Shown here in pieces: positions 22,916 to 29,674 of a DNA stretch of 36,920 bases. Source of the DNA: DAOTTI01 sp034437795 (GTDB taxonomy: Bacteria; Chloroflexota; UBA11872; UBA12225); assembly GCA_034437795.1 (NCBI GenBank), contig DAOTTI010000290.1, positions 1 through 36,920 on the forward strand, in the 5' to 3' direction. The notes beneath the pieces are model-generated. The model saw only the letters and a list, made by a program, of their open reading frames with translations. It was not told where the DNA came from and did no database searches. A program made the translations under genes and the position numbers. Each line of letters starts with the position of its first letter. Positions within the stretch are counted from its first letter, which is position 1.

Positions 22916-24809
22916 GTCTTCCTCGCTCGTGGATACAGAACGGGTGAACGGCCTGACCGGTCGGCAACCACGCGGCCAGCGCGCCTGGCTGCTATGTATC
23001 GCCATCCCCGCCGCGCTGGCGCTGGTGTACGCCGCCGTGTTGCTCTTCCGGTTGGATCGCGTACCCCTGCTCAATCCGGACGAAGCGGCCTATACCGAGC
23101 CGGCGTGGACCCTGCTCACCAGTGCCCGATTTGCCGCTCCGATGTACACCGGCATGTTCGCCATCGACCGCCGGTGGTACTTCCTGTGGCCAGGATACGG
23201 CATCCTCGCCACGGTCCCCTATGCCCTCTTCGGCGCCCAGGTCGTGGCGGTGCGCCTGCTATCGGGTGCCTTCGGGGCTGTACTCTTACTGGCCACCTGG
23301 TGGCTGGCGCGCCAGGTGCTACGCGACGCGCCCTGTGCGCCCGCTCGCCTCGTGCCGGCGGCAGGCCCCGTCGCAAAGGGCACAGTGCAGCCTCCACCTG
23401 AGGGGTCAACGTGCAGTTCCCTGCGCCGGCGGCAGGCCCCGCCGCCCCGGCGCACGGCGTCCCGGCACGGCGTCCCGGCGCGCCTGTGGCGGGTGGCACC
23501 CCACGCAGCCCCGCTCCTGGCCACCGTTCTGGTCGCGCTGCACCCGACCATCTTCTTCCTCAGCCGGTTCGGGCGTCCGGAGATCGCGGTGGCCGCCTTC
23601 GCCATCCTGAGCAGTGCCCTTGGGGTGCGGGCCTGGCGCAGCCCGGAGCGCCGGCGCTGGCACCTTGCGGCCGGGGCGGCGGCCGGCCTCTCCTTCCTGA
23701 TGCACCAGTACGGGGCCTTCGCCATCGTCGCGCTGGGAGCCAGCTATCTGCTGCGCCCCCGAAACGCCCTGGGCTACGCCCTGCGGCAGGGGCGTTGGGC
23801 GCTGCTCGGCCTCGGGCTGGCTCTCGCCCCCTGGCTGATCTGGATCGGTTCCGACTGGCCGGAGTTTCGCGCCCAGCTTGGCGCCCAGCTCGCGTACCAG
23901 CGCTGGCGCTACCCGCAGGCGACGCTGGCACGCAACGCGCTCATCGAGCTTCCGGCACGCTACGTGCTGAACCGCCAGGACTACCCGGCCGGCTGGCGGC
24001 CCTGGGAAGAGGCGCTGGTCGATCTCCTTGGCCCGCGGGCCGCGGGGCCGCAGGCCGATCCCGCCGCACCGGCCCTGCGCCGCGCCGCCCACGTCGCCCG
24101 ATACTGGCTCGATGCCGGACCGGCGCTCATCGCCCGCTGGCTCGGGCTTGCGATCCTCGTCGCCGCCGCGGGCGGCGCGCTGGTGGCGGCAGCCAGGCGG
24201 CAGCCAACGCTGGCCCCTGCTCTCCGCTGGCTGGGACTGCCACTCGGCGTGTGGCTGCTGGGCCTGGCGCTGATCCCAAACAAATGGCAGGGCTACACCG
24301 GAGCCGTCGCGGCCTACTCGACGCTGCTGGCCGTTCTCCTGGCGTGGGCCATCCCAGGGCGGCGCCAGCTCGCGGGCGCCGTCTTCCTGGCCGGCGCCCT
24401 GGTCTGGGGCGCTGTCGGCGCCGGCATGCTGCTGCACCCGCCCTCCAGCTACGCCCAGTTTGCCGGCCGTCTGCGCGCCCTCGTGCCGGCCGGTGAGCCG
24501 GTCGCGTGCGCCATGCGCGAGTGGTTCGCCTTCGCCGGGCGCAACCCCGCCTACACCGTTGAGTTCCGCTCCGTGCCCGCCTTCCGCACCTCCGTCCTGG
24601 AGCTGATCGCCACCCAGCGCCCGCGGTACCTGGTCCTGCACCGGACCGACGGCGCCGGAGCGCCGCGCCAGCGCTACCACTTCATCTACCCACCGTGGGA
24701 AGGCCTCTATCAATACATCGACGCGTCAACGGAGTTGGTGGGCGTCGTCTCCGACCCGTGGTTTGGCACGGTGGAGGTGCGGCGCGTGCTGGCCTGGCCA
24801 CAGCGCTAG
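22914..24809 (+). CDS. Glycosyltransferase family 39-like membrane protein
   Basis: 631-residue GT-C glycosyltransferase of the ArnT/PMT type, expected to move a sugar from a polyprenyl-phosphate donor on the outer face of the membrane. The first helix (about 23-45) is followed by LNPDEAAYTEPAWTL, with the catalytic-type Asp-Glu pair, and FAIDRRWYFLWPGYG. About nine further helices follow, then a soluble C-terminal tail of some 120 residues with YAQFAGRLRALVPAG and VAC. Residues about 139-193 form a Pro/Arg-rich insert encoded by internal DNA repeats (23354-23477). Otherwise the frame is open and the family order intact. Transcribed divergently from the other GT-C gene. Confidence 0.85.
   Translation: MSSSLVDTERVNGLTGRQPRGQRAWLLCIAIPAALALVYAAVLLFRLDRVPLLNPDEAAYTEPAWTLLTSARFAAPMYTGMFAIDRRWYFLWPGYGILATVPYALFGAQVVAVRLLSGAFGAVLLLATWWLARQVLRDAPCAPARLVPAAGPVAKGTVQPPPEGSTCSSLRRRQAPPPRRTASRHGVPARLWRVAPHAAPLLATVLVALHPTIFFLSRFGRPEIAVAAFAILSSALGVRAWRSPERRRWHLAAGAAAGLSFLMHQYGAFAIVALGASYLLRPRNALGYALRQGRWALLGLGLALAPWLIWIGSDWPEFRAQLGAQLAYQRWRYPQATLARNALIELPARYVLNRQDYPAGWRPWEEALVDLLGPRAAGPQADPAAPALRRAAHVARYWLDAGPALIARWLGLAILVAAAGGALVAAARRQPTLAPALRWLGLPLGVWLLGLALIPNKWQGYTGAVAAYSTLLAVLLAWAIPGRRQLAGAVFLAGALVWGAVGAGMLLHPPSSYAQFAGRLRALVPAGEPVACAMREWFAFAGRNPAYTVEFRSVPAFRTSVLELIATQRPRYLVLHRTDGAGAPRQRYHFIYPPWEGLYQYIDASTELVGVVSDPWFGTVEVRRVLAWPQR
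23354..23477 (+). repeat. Direct repeats inside the GT39-like gene
   Basis: A 17-nt sequence, GCCGGCGGCAGGCCCCG, occurs at 23354-23370 and 23425-23441. A 13-nt sequence, GCACGGCGTCCCG, is tandemly duplicated at 23452-23464 and 23465-23477. The segment encodes the atypical Pro/Arg-rich loop between membrane helices and keeps the frame, so it looks like an inserted or expanded repeat tolerated by the protein. Confidence 0.6.
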
Positions 24810-24839
24810 CCCCTGTTTGTTCCGAGCCGAGCCTTCACC

Positions 24840-24927
24840 CTAGTGCTGTTTCAGACGACCTCTTTGGGAATGCAAGCCCGCGCACCAGGGAAGGCAATGC
24901 CAAATCGCTGGCCTGATGGTGCACAAG
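24840..24927. repeat. CTAG-ended 88-bp element, copy 2
   Basis: 88 bp beginning CTAGTGC and ending TGCACAAG (a one-base change from CTAG). It aligns without gaps to the reverse complement of 27187-27274 with 15 mismatches (83% identity). The best-kept parts are GGGAATGC, ACCAGGGAA and the 18 bases CGCTGGCCTGATGGTGCA near the right end. No reading frame is shared, so this is a non-coding, MITE-like or REP-like element. Confidence 0.8.
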
Positions 24928-24948
24928 CCCTCTCCCACGGGGAGAGGG
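24928..24948. terminator. 9-bp hairpin of the CCCTCTCC/GGAGAGGG repeat family
   Basis: CCCTCTCCC (24928-24936) and GGGAGAGGG (24940-24948) form a perfect stem with an ACG loop, directly abutting the CTAG element. It lies 119 bp beyond the stop of the plus-strand GT39-like gene and could act as a bidirectional 3'-end structure with the convergent kinase gene. No T-run follows, so termination is not proven. The same hairpin type recurs elsewhere in the window. Confidence 0.4.
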
Positions 24949-25183
24949 AGGCGCGTCGCCGGCAGTGGATCATCGGCCATGCCTCTCGGGGGCACCAGCG
25001 ACGAAGGCAACGTCTAGCCACGTACACTGGGATCCATGCCCCGTAGGCTACGTCTCTTCACGTCCCCGCGTCCGGACATGGGGGGCCGGGGTCGATGGGG
25101 TGAGGTTTGCCACGGCGGCTGATCCGGCAACGTGGCGCCTGCCAGCCGCCTGAGTAGGGGCCCCGTGCCATGGCCGCCCGTGC

Positions 25184-26731
25184 TCAGGCGGCGTGCACCT
25201 CGCGCCCGGCGCCGGTTGCCTCGCGCACCCCCGCCGGCAATGTTACGACGAAGCGGGTGCCGCCTCCGGGCGGCGCCTCCACCTCGATCCGGCCCCCGTG
25301 GGCCTCCACGATCTGCCGGCTGATGTAGAGCCCCAAGCCCATGCCTCCCGTGAACCGGCTGCCGCCCGCCTGGTAGAAGCGCTCGAAGACGCGCTGCCGG
25401 TCCTCCGGCAGAATGCCGATCCCCCAGTCCCGCACCGCCAGCCGGACCGTCTCCGGCGACAGGCGGCTCACCTCGACCTCGATGGGGCCGTCGTCCTGGT
25501 TGTAGCGGATGGCGTTATCCAGCAGGTTGCTGATGACCTGCTCCATACGCAGGGGATCCACCAGCGCCCACACGGGGCCGGTCGCCTGAACCGCCAGCGG
25601 GTGCGAGGTCGTCCCCTGGGTGATCGCCACCACCTCTCGCACCGTCGCGGCCAGATCGACCACCTGGCGCTCCAGCACCAGCCGCCCGGCCTGCAGGCGC
25701 GAGATGTCCAGCAGCTGCGCCACCAGACGTGACAGCTTATCCGCCTGCTGGTCGATGACCTGCGCCCCGCGCGCGATCTTCTCACGGTCCAGCTCCCCGG
25801 CTCGGGCGCACTGCCGGAGCAGGATCTGCGCGTAGCCCCGCAGGCTCGTGATCGGCGTGCGCAATTCGTGGGAGGCCACGGAGAGGAATTCCCCCCGCAT
25901 GCGCACGGCCTCTTCCGCCTCCGCGCGCGCCCGTTCTGCCTCCACTCGCGCCTGCTCGGCTTCCAGGCGGGCCCGCTCGGCCTGCGCCCGCGCCTGCTCG
26001 GCTTCGATCCGCGCCCCTCGCTCGCGCTCCAGGAGCAGGAGCGTCCGCCGAAGCGAGACGTAGAGCAGCACCACCAGCAGTACCATCGCGCCGATGGCCC
26101 ACGGGTGCTGTTGCGCCAGCAGCGCGGTCAGCAGCCCGGCCGCCAGCAGCGCTGCCGACTGCACAGCCTCTACGCGCCAGCTCTGGAGACAGAGGGCCAG
26201 CGGGTTCAGCCGGTGCTGGAGCCCCACGGCGGTGGCGACTGCCAGCGAGTTGAACCCGTAGAGCGTGGCTCCTGCCAACGTCACCGCCAGGACCGCGCGC
26301 CCACCGTCAAGCGTCGGAGGGGCCTGTAGCGGCAGGAAGGCGTAGAGCACTCCCCCGGCCAGGCCAATGCCCAGCACGCTCTGCGCCGTGTTGAAGGCCA
26401 CGTTCCACCGGTCGCGTTTGCCCTGCGCCGCCAGCAGCAGGTTCGCCACGGCATTCGCCAGGCCGGTGACGAGCATGGCCAGCACTGGCCCGCACAGCAG
26501 CAGCGCGGCGAAGCTCGGCGCAGCGTCGACCGTGAGCAGGTAGCTGGGCGTGAGGCGCAGCGGGAAGAGCAGGGCAGCCGCGGTCAGCGCCCCGAGCACG
26601 AGCGCCGGCCCCCACGCCCCACGCCAGCCGTCCGGCCACACGGCCAGCCAGGCCGCCGCCACCACCACGGCAAGTAACGACACCAGGAGCACGTAGAGCT
26701 TCACCACTGCCGGCAGCCTCACCGCCTCCAC
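25184..26731 (-). CDS. Orphan membrane sensor histidine kinase
   Basis: Sensor kinase of a two-component system, 515 residues. The N-terminus has about seven hydrophobic helices (11-225) without a large periplasmic domain, so the signal is probably sensed in or near the membrane. A long Ala/Arg/Glu-rich coiled coil follows (236-280), with a repeating AEQARxEAERAR pattern. HisKA has the phospho-acceptor H288 in SHELRTP. HATPase_c has the N-box NLLDNAIRYN (402-411), G1 DWGIGI (435-440) and G2 GMGLGLYIS (463-471). All catalytic motifs are intact. No response regulator is in the window. The gene is flanked by inverted copies of the CTAG element. What it senses is unknown. Confidence 0.92.
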   Translation of the reverse strand: MEAVRLPAVVKLYVLLVSLLAVVVAAAWLAVWPDGWRGAWGPALVLGALTAAALLFPLRLTPSYLLTVDAAPSFAALLLCGPVLAMLVTGLANAVANLLLAAQGKRDRWNVAFNTAQSVLGIGLAGGVLYAFLPLQAPPTLDGGRAVLAVTLAGATLYGFNSLAVATAVGLQHRLNPLALCLQSWRVEAVQSAALLAAGLLTALLAQQHPWAIGAMVLLVVLLYVSLRRTLLLLERERGARIEAEQARAQAERARLEAEQARVEAERARAEAEEAVRMRGEFLSVASHELRTPITSLRGYAQILLRQCARAGELDREKIARGAQVIDQQADKLSRLVAQLLDISRLQAGRLVLERQVVDLAATVREVVAITQGTTSHPLAVQATGPVWALVDPLRMEQVISNLLDNAIRYNQDDGPIEVEVSRLSPETVRLAVRDWGIGILPEDRQRVFERFYQAGGSRFTGGMGLGLYISRQIVEAHGGRIEVEAPPGGGTRFVVTLPAGVREATGAGREVHAA

Positions 26732-26897
26732 TCCATCCGTGCTTCGTCCCTGATCAGTGCAATTCCTCTGGCCTGGCTGGTCGGGTCAGGCTGCCCCGCG
26801 CCGTCGGCCGTCCGGCGCGCCTCGCCCTCTGCCGCGGCGAGCGGCCGGCACTCAGACGACCCAGGAAGGGATCGGCCCTCCCGGCCGGCGCTACCTG

Positions 26898-26969
26898 GTG
26901 GGTCACTGGGCGTGCTGCTGGCCATTGGCTCCCCTGGAGCAATGGCGAGACGCCAGGCAACTGACCCAC
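26898..26969. repeat. Nested inverted repeat upstream of the kinase
   Basis: GTGGGTCA (26898-26905) pairs with TGACCCAC (26962-26969). Inside it, GCCATTG (26921-26927) pairs with CAATGGC (26940-26946), with CTCC/GGAG extending the inner stem. The 72-bp cruciform-capable segment lies about 170 bp before the kinase start codon. Function unknown; regulatory structure or short repeat element. Confidence 0.5.
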
Positions 26970-27186
26970 TCCTGCTCCGGCACGAAGTGCCGTCCGCTCG
27001 CCCGTGACGTGCCCGCCACCCTTGCGGCGGTCCGTCCGGTGTGCCCGAACCTGCTACGCGTGCTCCCCCAGCTTGTGAACAATGCCCGCCAACCGGCCGC
27101 CACCGCAGCCGCGCGATGCGTCTTCGTACCCCCGCTCCAATGCTACTGCCCTTCCTCAGGCCAGCCCGAGACCTGGGACTTCTTTC

Positions 27187-27274
27187 CTAGTGCACCATCA
27201 GGCCAGCGGTCTGGCATGGCTTTCCCTGGTACTCGGGCTGGCATTCCCGAGGAGGTTGCCTGCGACTGCACTAG
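27187..27274. repeat. CTAG-ended 88-bp element, copy 3 (inverted)
   Basis: 88 bp with perfect 8-bp terminal inverted repeats, CTAGTGCA and TGCACTAG. In reverse complement it matches copy 2 at 73 of 88 positions without gaps. Internal stems are visible: CTCGGG/CCCGAG and GCCAG/CTGGC. This is the best-preserved copy. The CTAG at each end may be the duplicated target of an IS5-like transposase; that is inference. Confidence 0.8.
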
Positions 27275-27283
27275 CGGGACGAA

Positions 27284-27331
27284 GGACAAAAGACGAATGA
27301 CGAATACGCCTCCGCCTTTCGTCTTTTGTCC
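27284..27331. repeat. 14-bp inverted repeat with A/T-rich arms
   Basis: GGACAAAAGACGAA (27284-27297) is exactly complementary to 27318-27331, loop 20 nt, starting 10 bp after the CTAG element. On the plus strand the right arm carries TTTT, giving it some terminator character, but no gene ends just upstream. Its A/T content stands out from the surroundings. Confidence 0.6.
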
Positions 27332-27575
27332 TCCCTCTTCCGTCTGGCCGTCCCGGCATCAATAAGTTGAACGCCATTCTCGCGCCGCCACGCTTGCGCG
27401 CGCCAGCGAGCCTGCTCTCCGCCGTGCCTCCGCTGCCGCGGCTGGCGCCTCGCCAATTGGGCTACGCCATCACGCCCGTGCCGCCGGTCGCGTTCGGCGT
27501 GTTGGCCGGCCCCCGGCGGCGATCCGGCCGCAAGACCACCGCCGGCCACGCACCATTGGGAGGAACACGCCACGG

Positions 27576-27731
27576 ATGACCAATGACCCAACGACGACCC
27601 CAGGCCCATGCCCCCGGTTGCGCTTGCGCCGGTGCCTGCGCGCCACGCTCATGGCGCTGGCCCTGCTCGCGCTCTCGGGCAGCCTGCCTGCCTCAGCGGC
27701 ACTCGCCGCCCAGTGGTGCACCGCTTGCTGA
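27576..27731 (+). CDS. Small ORF with a signal-peptide-like N-terminus (possible gene remnant)
   Basis: A 51-residue frame: an Arg-rich N-region (RLRLRRCLRATL), a hydrophobic core (MALALLALSGSL) and PASAALAAQ resembling a signal peptidase site, followed almost at once by a TGA stop. GGGAGG lies 12 nt before the ATG, a slightly long but usable spacing. It reads like the start of a secreted protein gene whose body is missing, or a tiny secreted peptide. No downstream homologous frame was seen. Surrounded by repeats, so loss by insertion or deletion is plausible. Confidence 0.3.
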   Translation: MTNDPTTTPGPCPRLRLRRCLRATLMALALLALSGSLPASAALAAQWCTAC

Positions 27732-27828
27732 TGCGCATACGCAGCGCCTGACCGGCGAAAACCGCACGGCTGGCGAGTATGGCAAGCAGCCGTTGACCGG
27801 CGCGAAGACGCGAGAGAGCGGTGCACGA

Positions 27829-27859
27829 TGTAGCCGTGGGGCGTTGGCCCACGGCTACA
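27829..27859. repeat. 12-bp hairpin TGTAGCCGTGGG / CCCACGGCTACA
   Basis: Perfect 12-bp arms (27829-27840 and 27848-27859) around a 7-nt loop, GCGTTGG. Compact, high-scoring stem in non-coding DNA, about 100 bp beyond the small signal-peptide ORF. Similar stand-alone hairpins are typical of REP-like elements. Only one copy is in the window. Confidence 0.6.
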
Positions 27860-27920
27860 GTTGCGAAGCCGGCTCGGGGGTGACCAATCGTTCCGCATCG
27901 CGCCAGGTTACGGCCGTGGT

Positions 27921-27984
27921 TCCCCTCTCCACGTCTCGGCGTCTCCGCGTCCCCATGTCTCCGTGCCTCCACGTCCCCCGTGCG
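27921..27984. repeat. Degenerate simple repeat of CGTCTCC type
   Basis: A run of imperfect 7-11-nt units such as CACGTCTCGG, CGTCTCCG, CGTCCCCATGTCTCCGTG and CTCCACGTCCCC, all pyrimidine-rich on the plus strand. A similar short stretch (CACGTCCCCGCGTCC) is near 25060. Low-complexity, non-coding. Confidence 0.5.
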
Positions 27985-28027
27985 ACCCGCGGTGACGCGA
28001 CCACCGCGGGTCACATCCTCTCCCAAT

Positions 28028-28180
28028 GGCCGTCATTCCCCCTCTCCGTGTCGGAGAGGGGGCGGTAGGGCCAAGCCGCACGGCCGCGGCCGTCGTTCCC
28101 CCTCTCCGTGTCGGAGAGGGAGCTAGGGGGTGAGGTCTTTCCCCCTCTCAGACGCGGAGAGGGGGGCTAGGGGCTGAGGG
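28028..28180. repeat. Tandem CCCCCTCTCC/GGAGAGGGGG hairpin repeats
   Basis: Two copies of a 33-nt unit (28028-28060 and 28088-28120) are exactly 60 bp apart and differ at one base. The first contains an 11-bp perfect stem, CCCCCTCTCCG-TGT-CGGAGAGGGGG (28038-28062). A third, altered hairpin follows at about 28141-28166. Spacers carry GGGCCAAGCCGCACGG and CTAGGGGGTGAGG, as at 8630-8880 and 33738-33820. Confidence 0.75.
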
Positions 28181-28262
28181 CTCGTCCCCGCGTCCCCACG
28201 CTGCCGGGCCCTTGACACCGCTCGGCAGACTTAACGATAGATAGAAAGCACTCAGACCGGCA

Positions 28263-28332
28263 CGAGGGACGATGCGCGACGGATCGGGCCGCGCGGCGCG
28301 GCTCGCCCGCATCCGCCGGCGGTCGTCCCTCG
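28263..28332 (+). promoter_or_regulatory. Inverted repeat in the leader of the C45 hydrolase gene
   Basis: CGAGGGACGA (28263-28272) is exactly complementary to TCGTCCCTCG (28323-28332), with a 50-nt GC-rich interior. It ends 22 bp before the ATG at 28355, followed by two TCATAC motifs, the second (CATACC) 4 nt before the ATG. It may be an operator or a leader structure; no regulator is adjacent. Confidence 0.35.
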
Positions 28333-28354
28333 TCTCATACTTGTCATACCCAAC

Positions 28355-29509
28355 ATGGCGACACGAGCACCGGGCGCACGCCTGCCGCTGCTGGCCGTCG
28401 AGGGCACTCATGCCACCCTGGGCCAGGCCATGGGCCGCTCCAGCGCCGTCCACATCCGCGCGGCGGTGGAGCAGGCCCTGGCTACTCTCCATGAGCAGGG
28501 GATCGATGACGCCACCCTGAACGAGCAGATCGCGCCCTTCGTCGAGGCTGCGGAGCGGATCTTCCCCCAATATCTCGTCGAGCTGCGCGCCATGGCGGAC
28601 GCGGCCGGCGTCCCCTTCCCCGTGCTCTTCCGGCTCAACTGCTATGAGTCGCGCCCGCCGGGCACGCCGCCGGCGGCCGCGCCGGCCGCGCCGTCCGTTC
28701 CGGTCAAGGACCCGGGCGTGCTCCCCCGTGCCGGCAACGGCGCCGCCCCAGCCGGTGCGCCGGATGCGCTGGTCCCCACCGGCATCGATGGCTGCACCAG
28801 CGTGGTCAGCGCTGGCCGGCACGGCATCGTGGCCGGCCACACCGAAGACTCCTACCCCAGCGCCGCAGACGGCCTCTACCTCCTGGATGCGACAGTGACG
28901 GAGCGCAACCCCGTGAACGGCGCGCCCCGCCACCGGTTCCTGGCCCTCAACTACGCTCAGACGCTGCCGGGCTGCGCCGCGGCCGTGAACGAGTACGGCC
29001 TGGTCGTGCTTATCGACGCCTTGCCCGATCCAGAGCGGCGCGTCGGCGCCCCGCGCCACTTCCTCTCTCGCGCCCTGCTCGACGCGCCGTCGATCGACGC
29101 GGCCCTCGACCTGTTGCATCAGACGCAGCGCGCCGGCGGCTGGAACTTCCTGCTGGTGCAGGGCACGCGCGCTGTCAACGCGGAGACCACCGCCACCCGT
29201 GTGGCCGTGACGGAGATTGCCGGCGGCGCCTACGCGCACACCAACCACTTTCTGGATAGCGCCCTGGCGGCGCAGGCCATCGAACCGCGCGAGAACTCGC
29301 TCAAGCGCCTGGCGCGGGCCCTCGAGCTGGCGCGCCCCGGCATGACCGTGGCCGAGATGAAGGCGCTCCTGTCCGACCGGCACGGCTTTCCGGACAGCAT
29401 CTGCCGCGAGCGGACCATCGGCGCCTTCGTGGTCGATACCGCCGCCCGCCAGATCGAGGTCTGCTGGGGCGAGCCCCATGCCGCGACCTGGACCAGCTAC
29501 GCCTACTGA
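28355..29509 (+). CDS. C45-family Ntn hydrolase (acyl-CoA:6-APA acyltransferase-like)
   Basis: 384-residue member of the C45 peptidase / isopenicillin-N acyltransferase / carcinine hydrolase group, which self-cleaves to expose an N-terminal Cys and then hydrolyses or transfers small amide bonds. The nucleophile is Cys147 in GIDGCTSVV; AGHTEDSYP (160-168) follows at the place of the family's G-x-N/T-E-D motif, and later NEYGLVV and NHF are also typical. The N-terminal chain contains a Pro/Ala-rich insert (about 101-142) just before the cleavage site, longer than I would expect. No signal peptide is seen. The real substrate cannot be inferred; penicillin acylation is unlikely. No clear Shine-Dalgarno precedes the ATG. 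Confidence 0.85.
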   Translation: MATRAPGARLPLLAVEGTHATLGQAMGRSSAVHIRAAVEQALATLHEQGIDDATLNEQIAPFVEAAERIFPQYLVELRAMADAAGVPFPVLFRLNCYESRPPGTPPAAAPAAPSVPVKDPGVLPRAGNGAAPAGAPDALVPTGIDGCTSVVSAGRHGIVAGHTEDSYPSAADGLYLLDATVTERNPVNGAPRHRFLALNYAQTLPGCAAAVNEYGLVVLIDALPDPERRVGAPRHFLSRALLDAPSIDAALDLLHQTQRAGGWNFLLVQGTRAVNAETTATRVAVTEIAGGAYAHTNHFLDSALAAQAIEPRENSLKRLARALELARPGMTVAEMKALLSDRHGFPDSICRERTIGAFVVDTAARQIEVCWGEPHAATWTSYAY

Positions 29510-29618
29510 GACCGGTGCTACCGCCGCTCACCCGTCCGGCGGGGCGTCGGCCAACCCGGTGGGCCCTGTCCCGCCGATAGGGTCAGGTAGCCTGGACTAT
29601 TTACCGCCAGCGAGCAGT

Positions 29619-29640
29619 CCCCTCTCTCTTTGGGAGAGGG
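29619..29640. repeat. CCCTCTC/GAGAGGG hairpin between convergent genes
   Basis: CCCTCTC (29620-29626) pairs with GAGAGGG (29634-29640), followed by CCAGGGTAAGGG. It lies between the C45 hydrolase stop (29509) and the convergent hydrolase-like gene's stop (29675) and may serve as a shared 3'-end structure. Member of the same hairpin family as 24928-24948. Confidence 0.45.
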
Positions 29641-29674
29641 CCAGGGTAAGGGCTCTGCTCGTGGAGAATGCAGG

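Larger units (their letters stand above)
24810..25183. other. Gap between the GT39-like gene and the histidine kinase
   Basis: No gene is supported in these 374 bp between convergent genes. It contains a CTAG-ended element (24840-24927), an abutting 9-bp hairpin (24928-24948), and a CCCCGCGTCCGG-type stretch near 25070. The rest shows nothing I recognise. Confidence 0.6.
26732..28354. other. 1.6-kb gene-poor, repeat-rich region
   Basis: No full gene is convincing on either strand; the longer open frames here are GC-rich artefacts without family signatures. The region holds an inverted repeat (26898-26969), a CTAG element (27187-27274), a 14-bp hairpin (27284-27331), a signal-peptide-like small frame (27576-27731), a 12-bp hairpin (27829-27859), a CGTCTCC-type simple repeat (about 27921-27984), tandem CCCCTCTCC hairpins (28028-28180) and an inverted repeat just before the next gene (28263-28332). 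It looks like a sink for repeats and gene remnants. Confidence 0.65.

Noticed and set aside
23406..24713. Long antisense frame over the GT39-like gene
   Set aside because: Composition is typical of a codon-shadow frame and lacks any domain.
24840..27274. Composite transposon carrying the kinase
   Set aside because: No transposase gene is present and the flanking elements are too short to be autonomous; kept only as a weak inference about inversion.
26757..27365. 202-codon plus-strand frame in the repeat field
   Set aside because: It runs through a CTAG element and a hairpin, has no recognisable motif and no ribosome-binding site.
27729..27731. TGA of the small signal-peptide ORF as a second selenocysteine codon
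   Set aside because: Read-through adds only 33 residues without family resemblance, and no SECIS-like hairpin lies at the proper distance.
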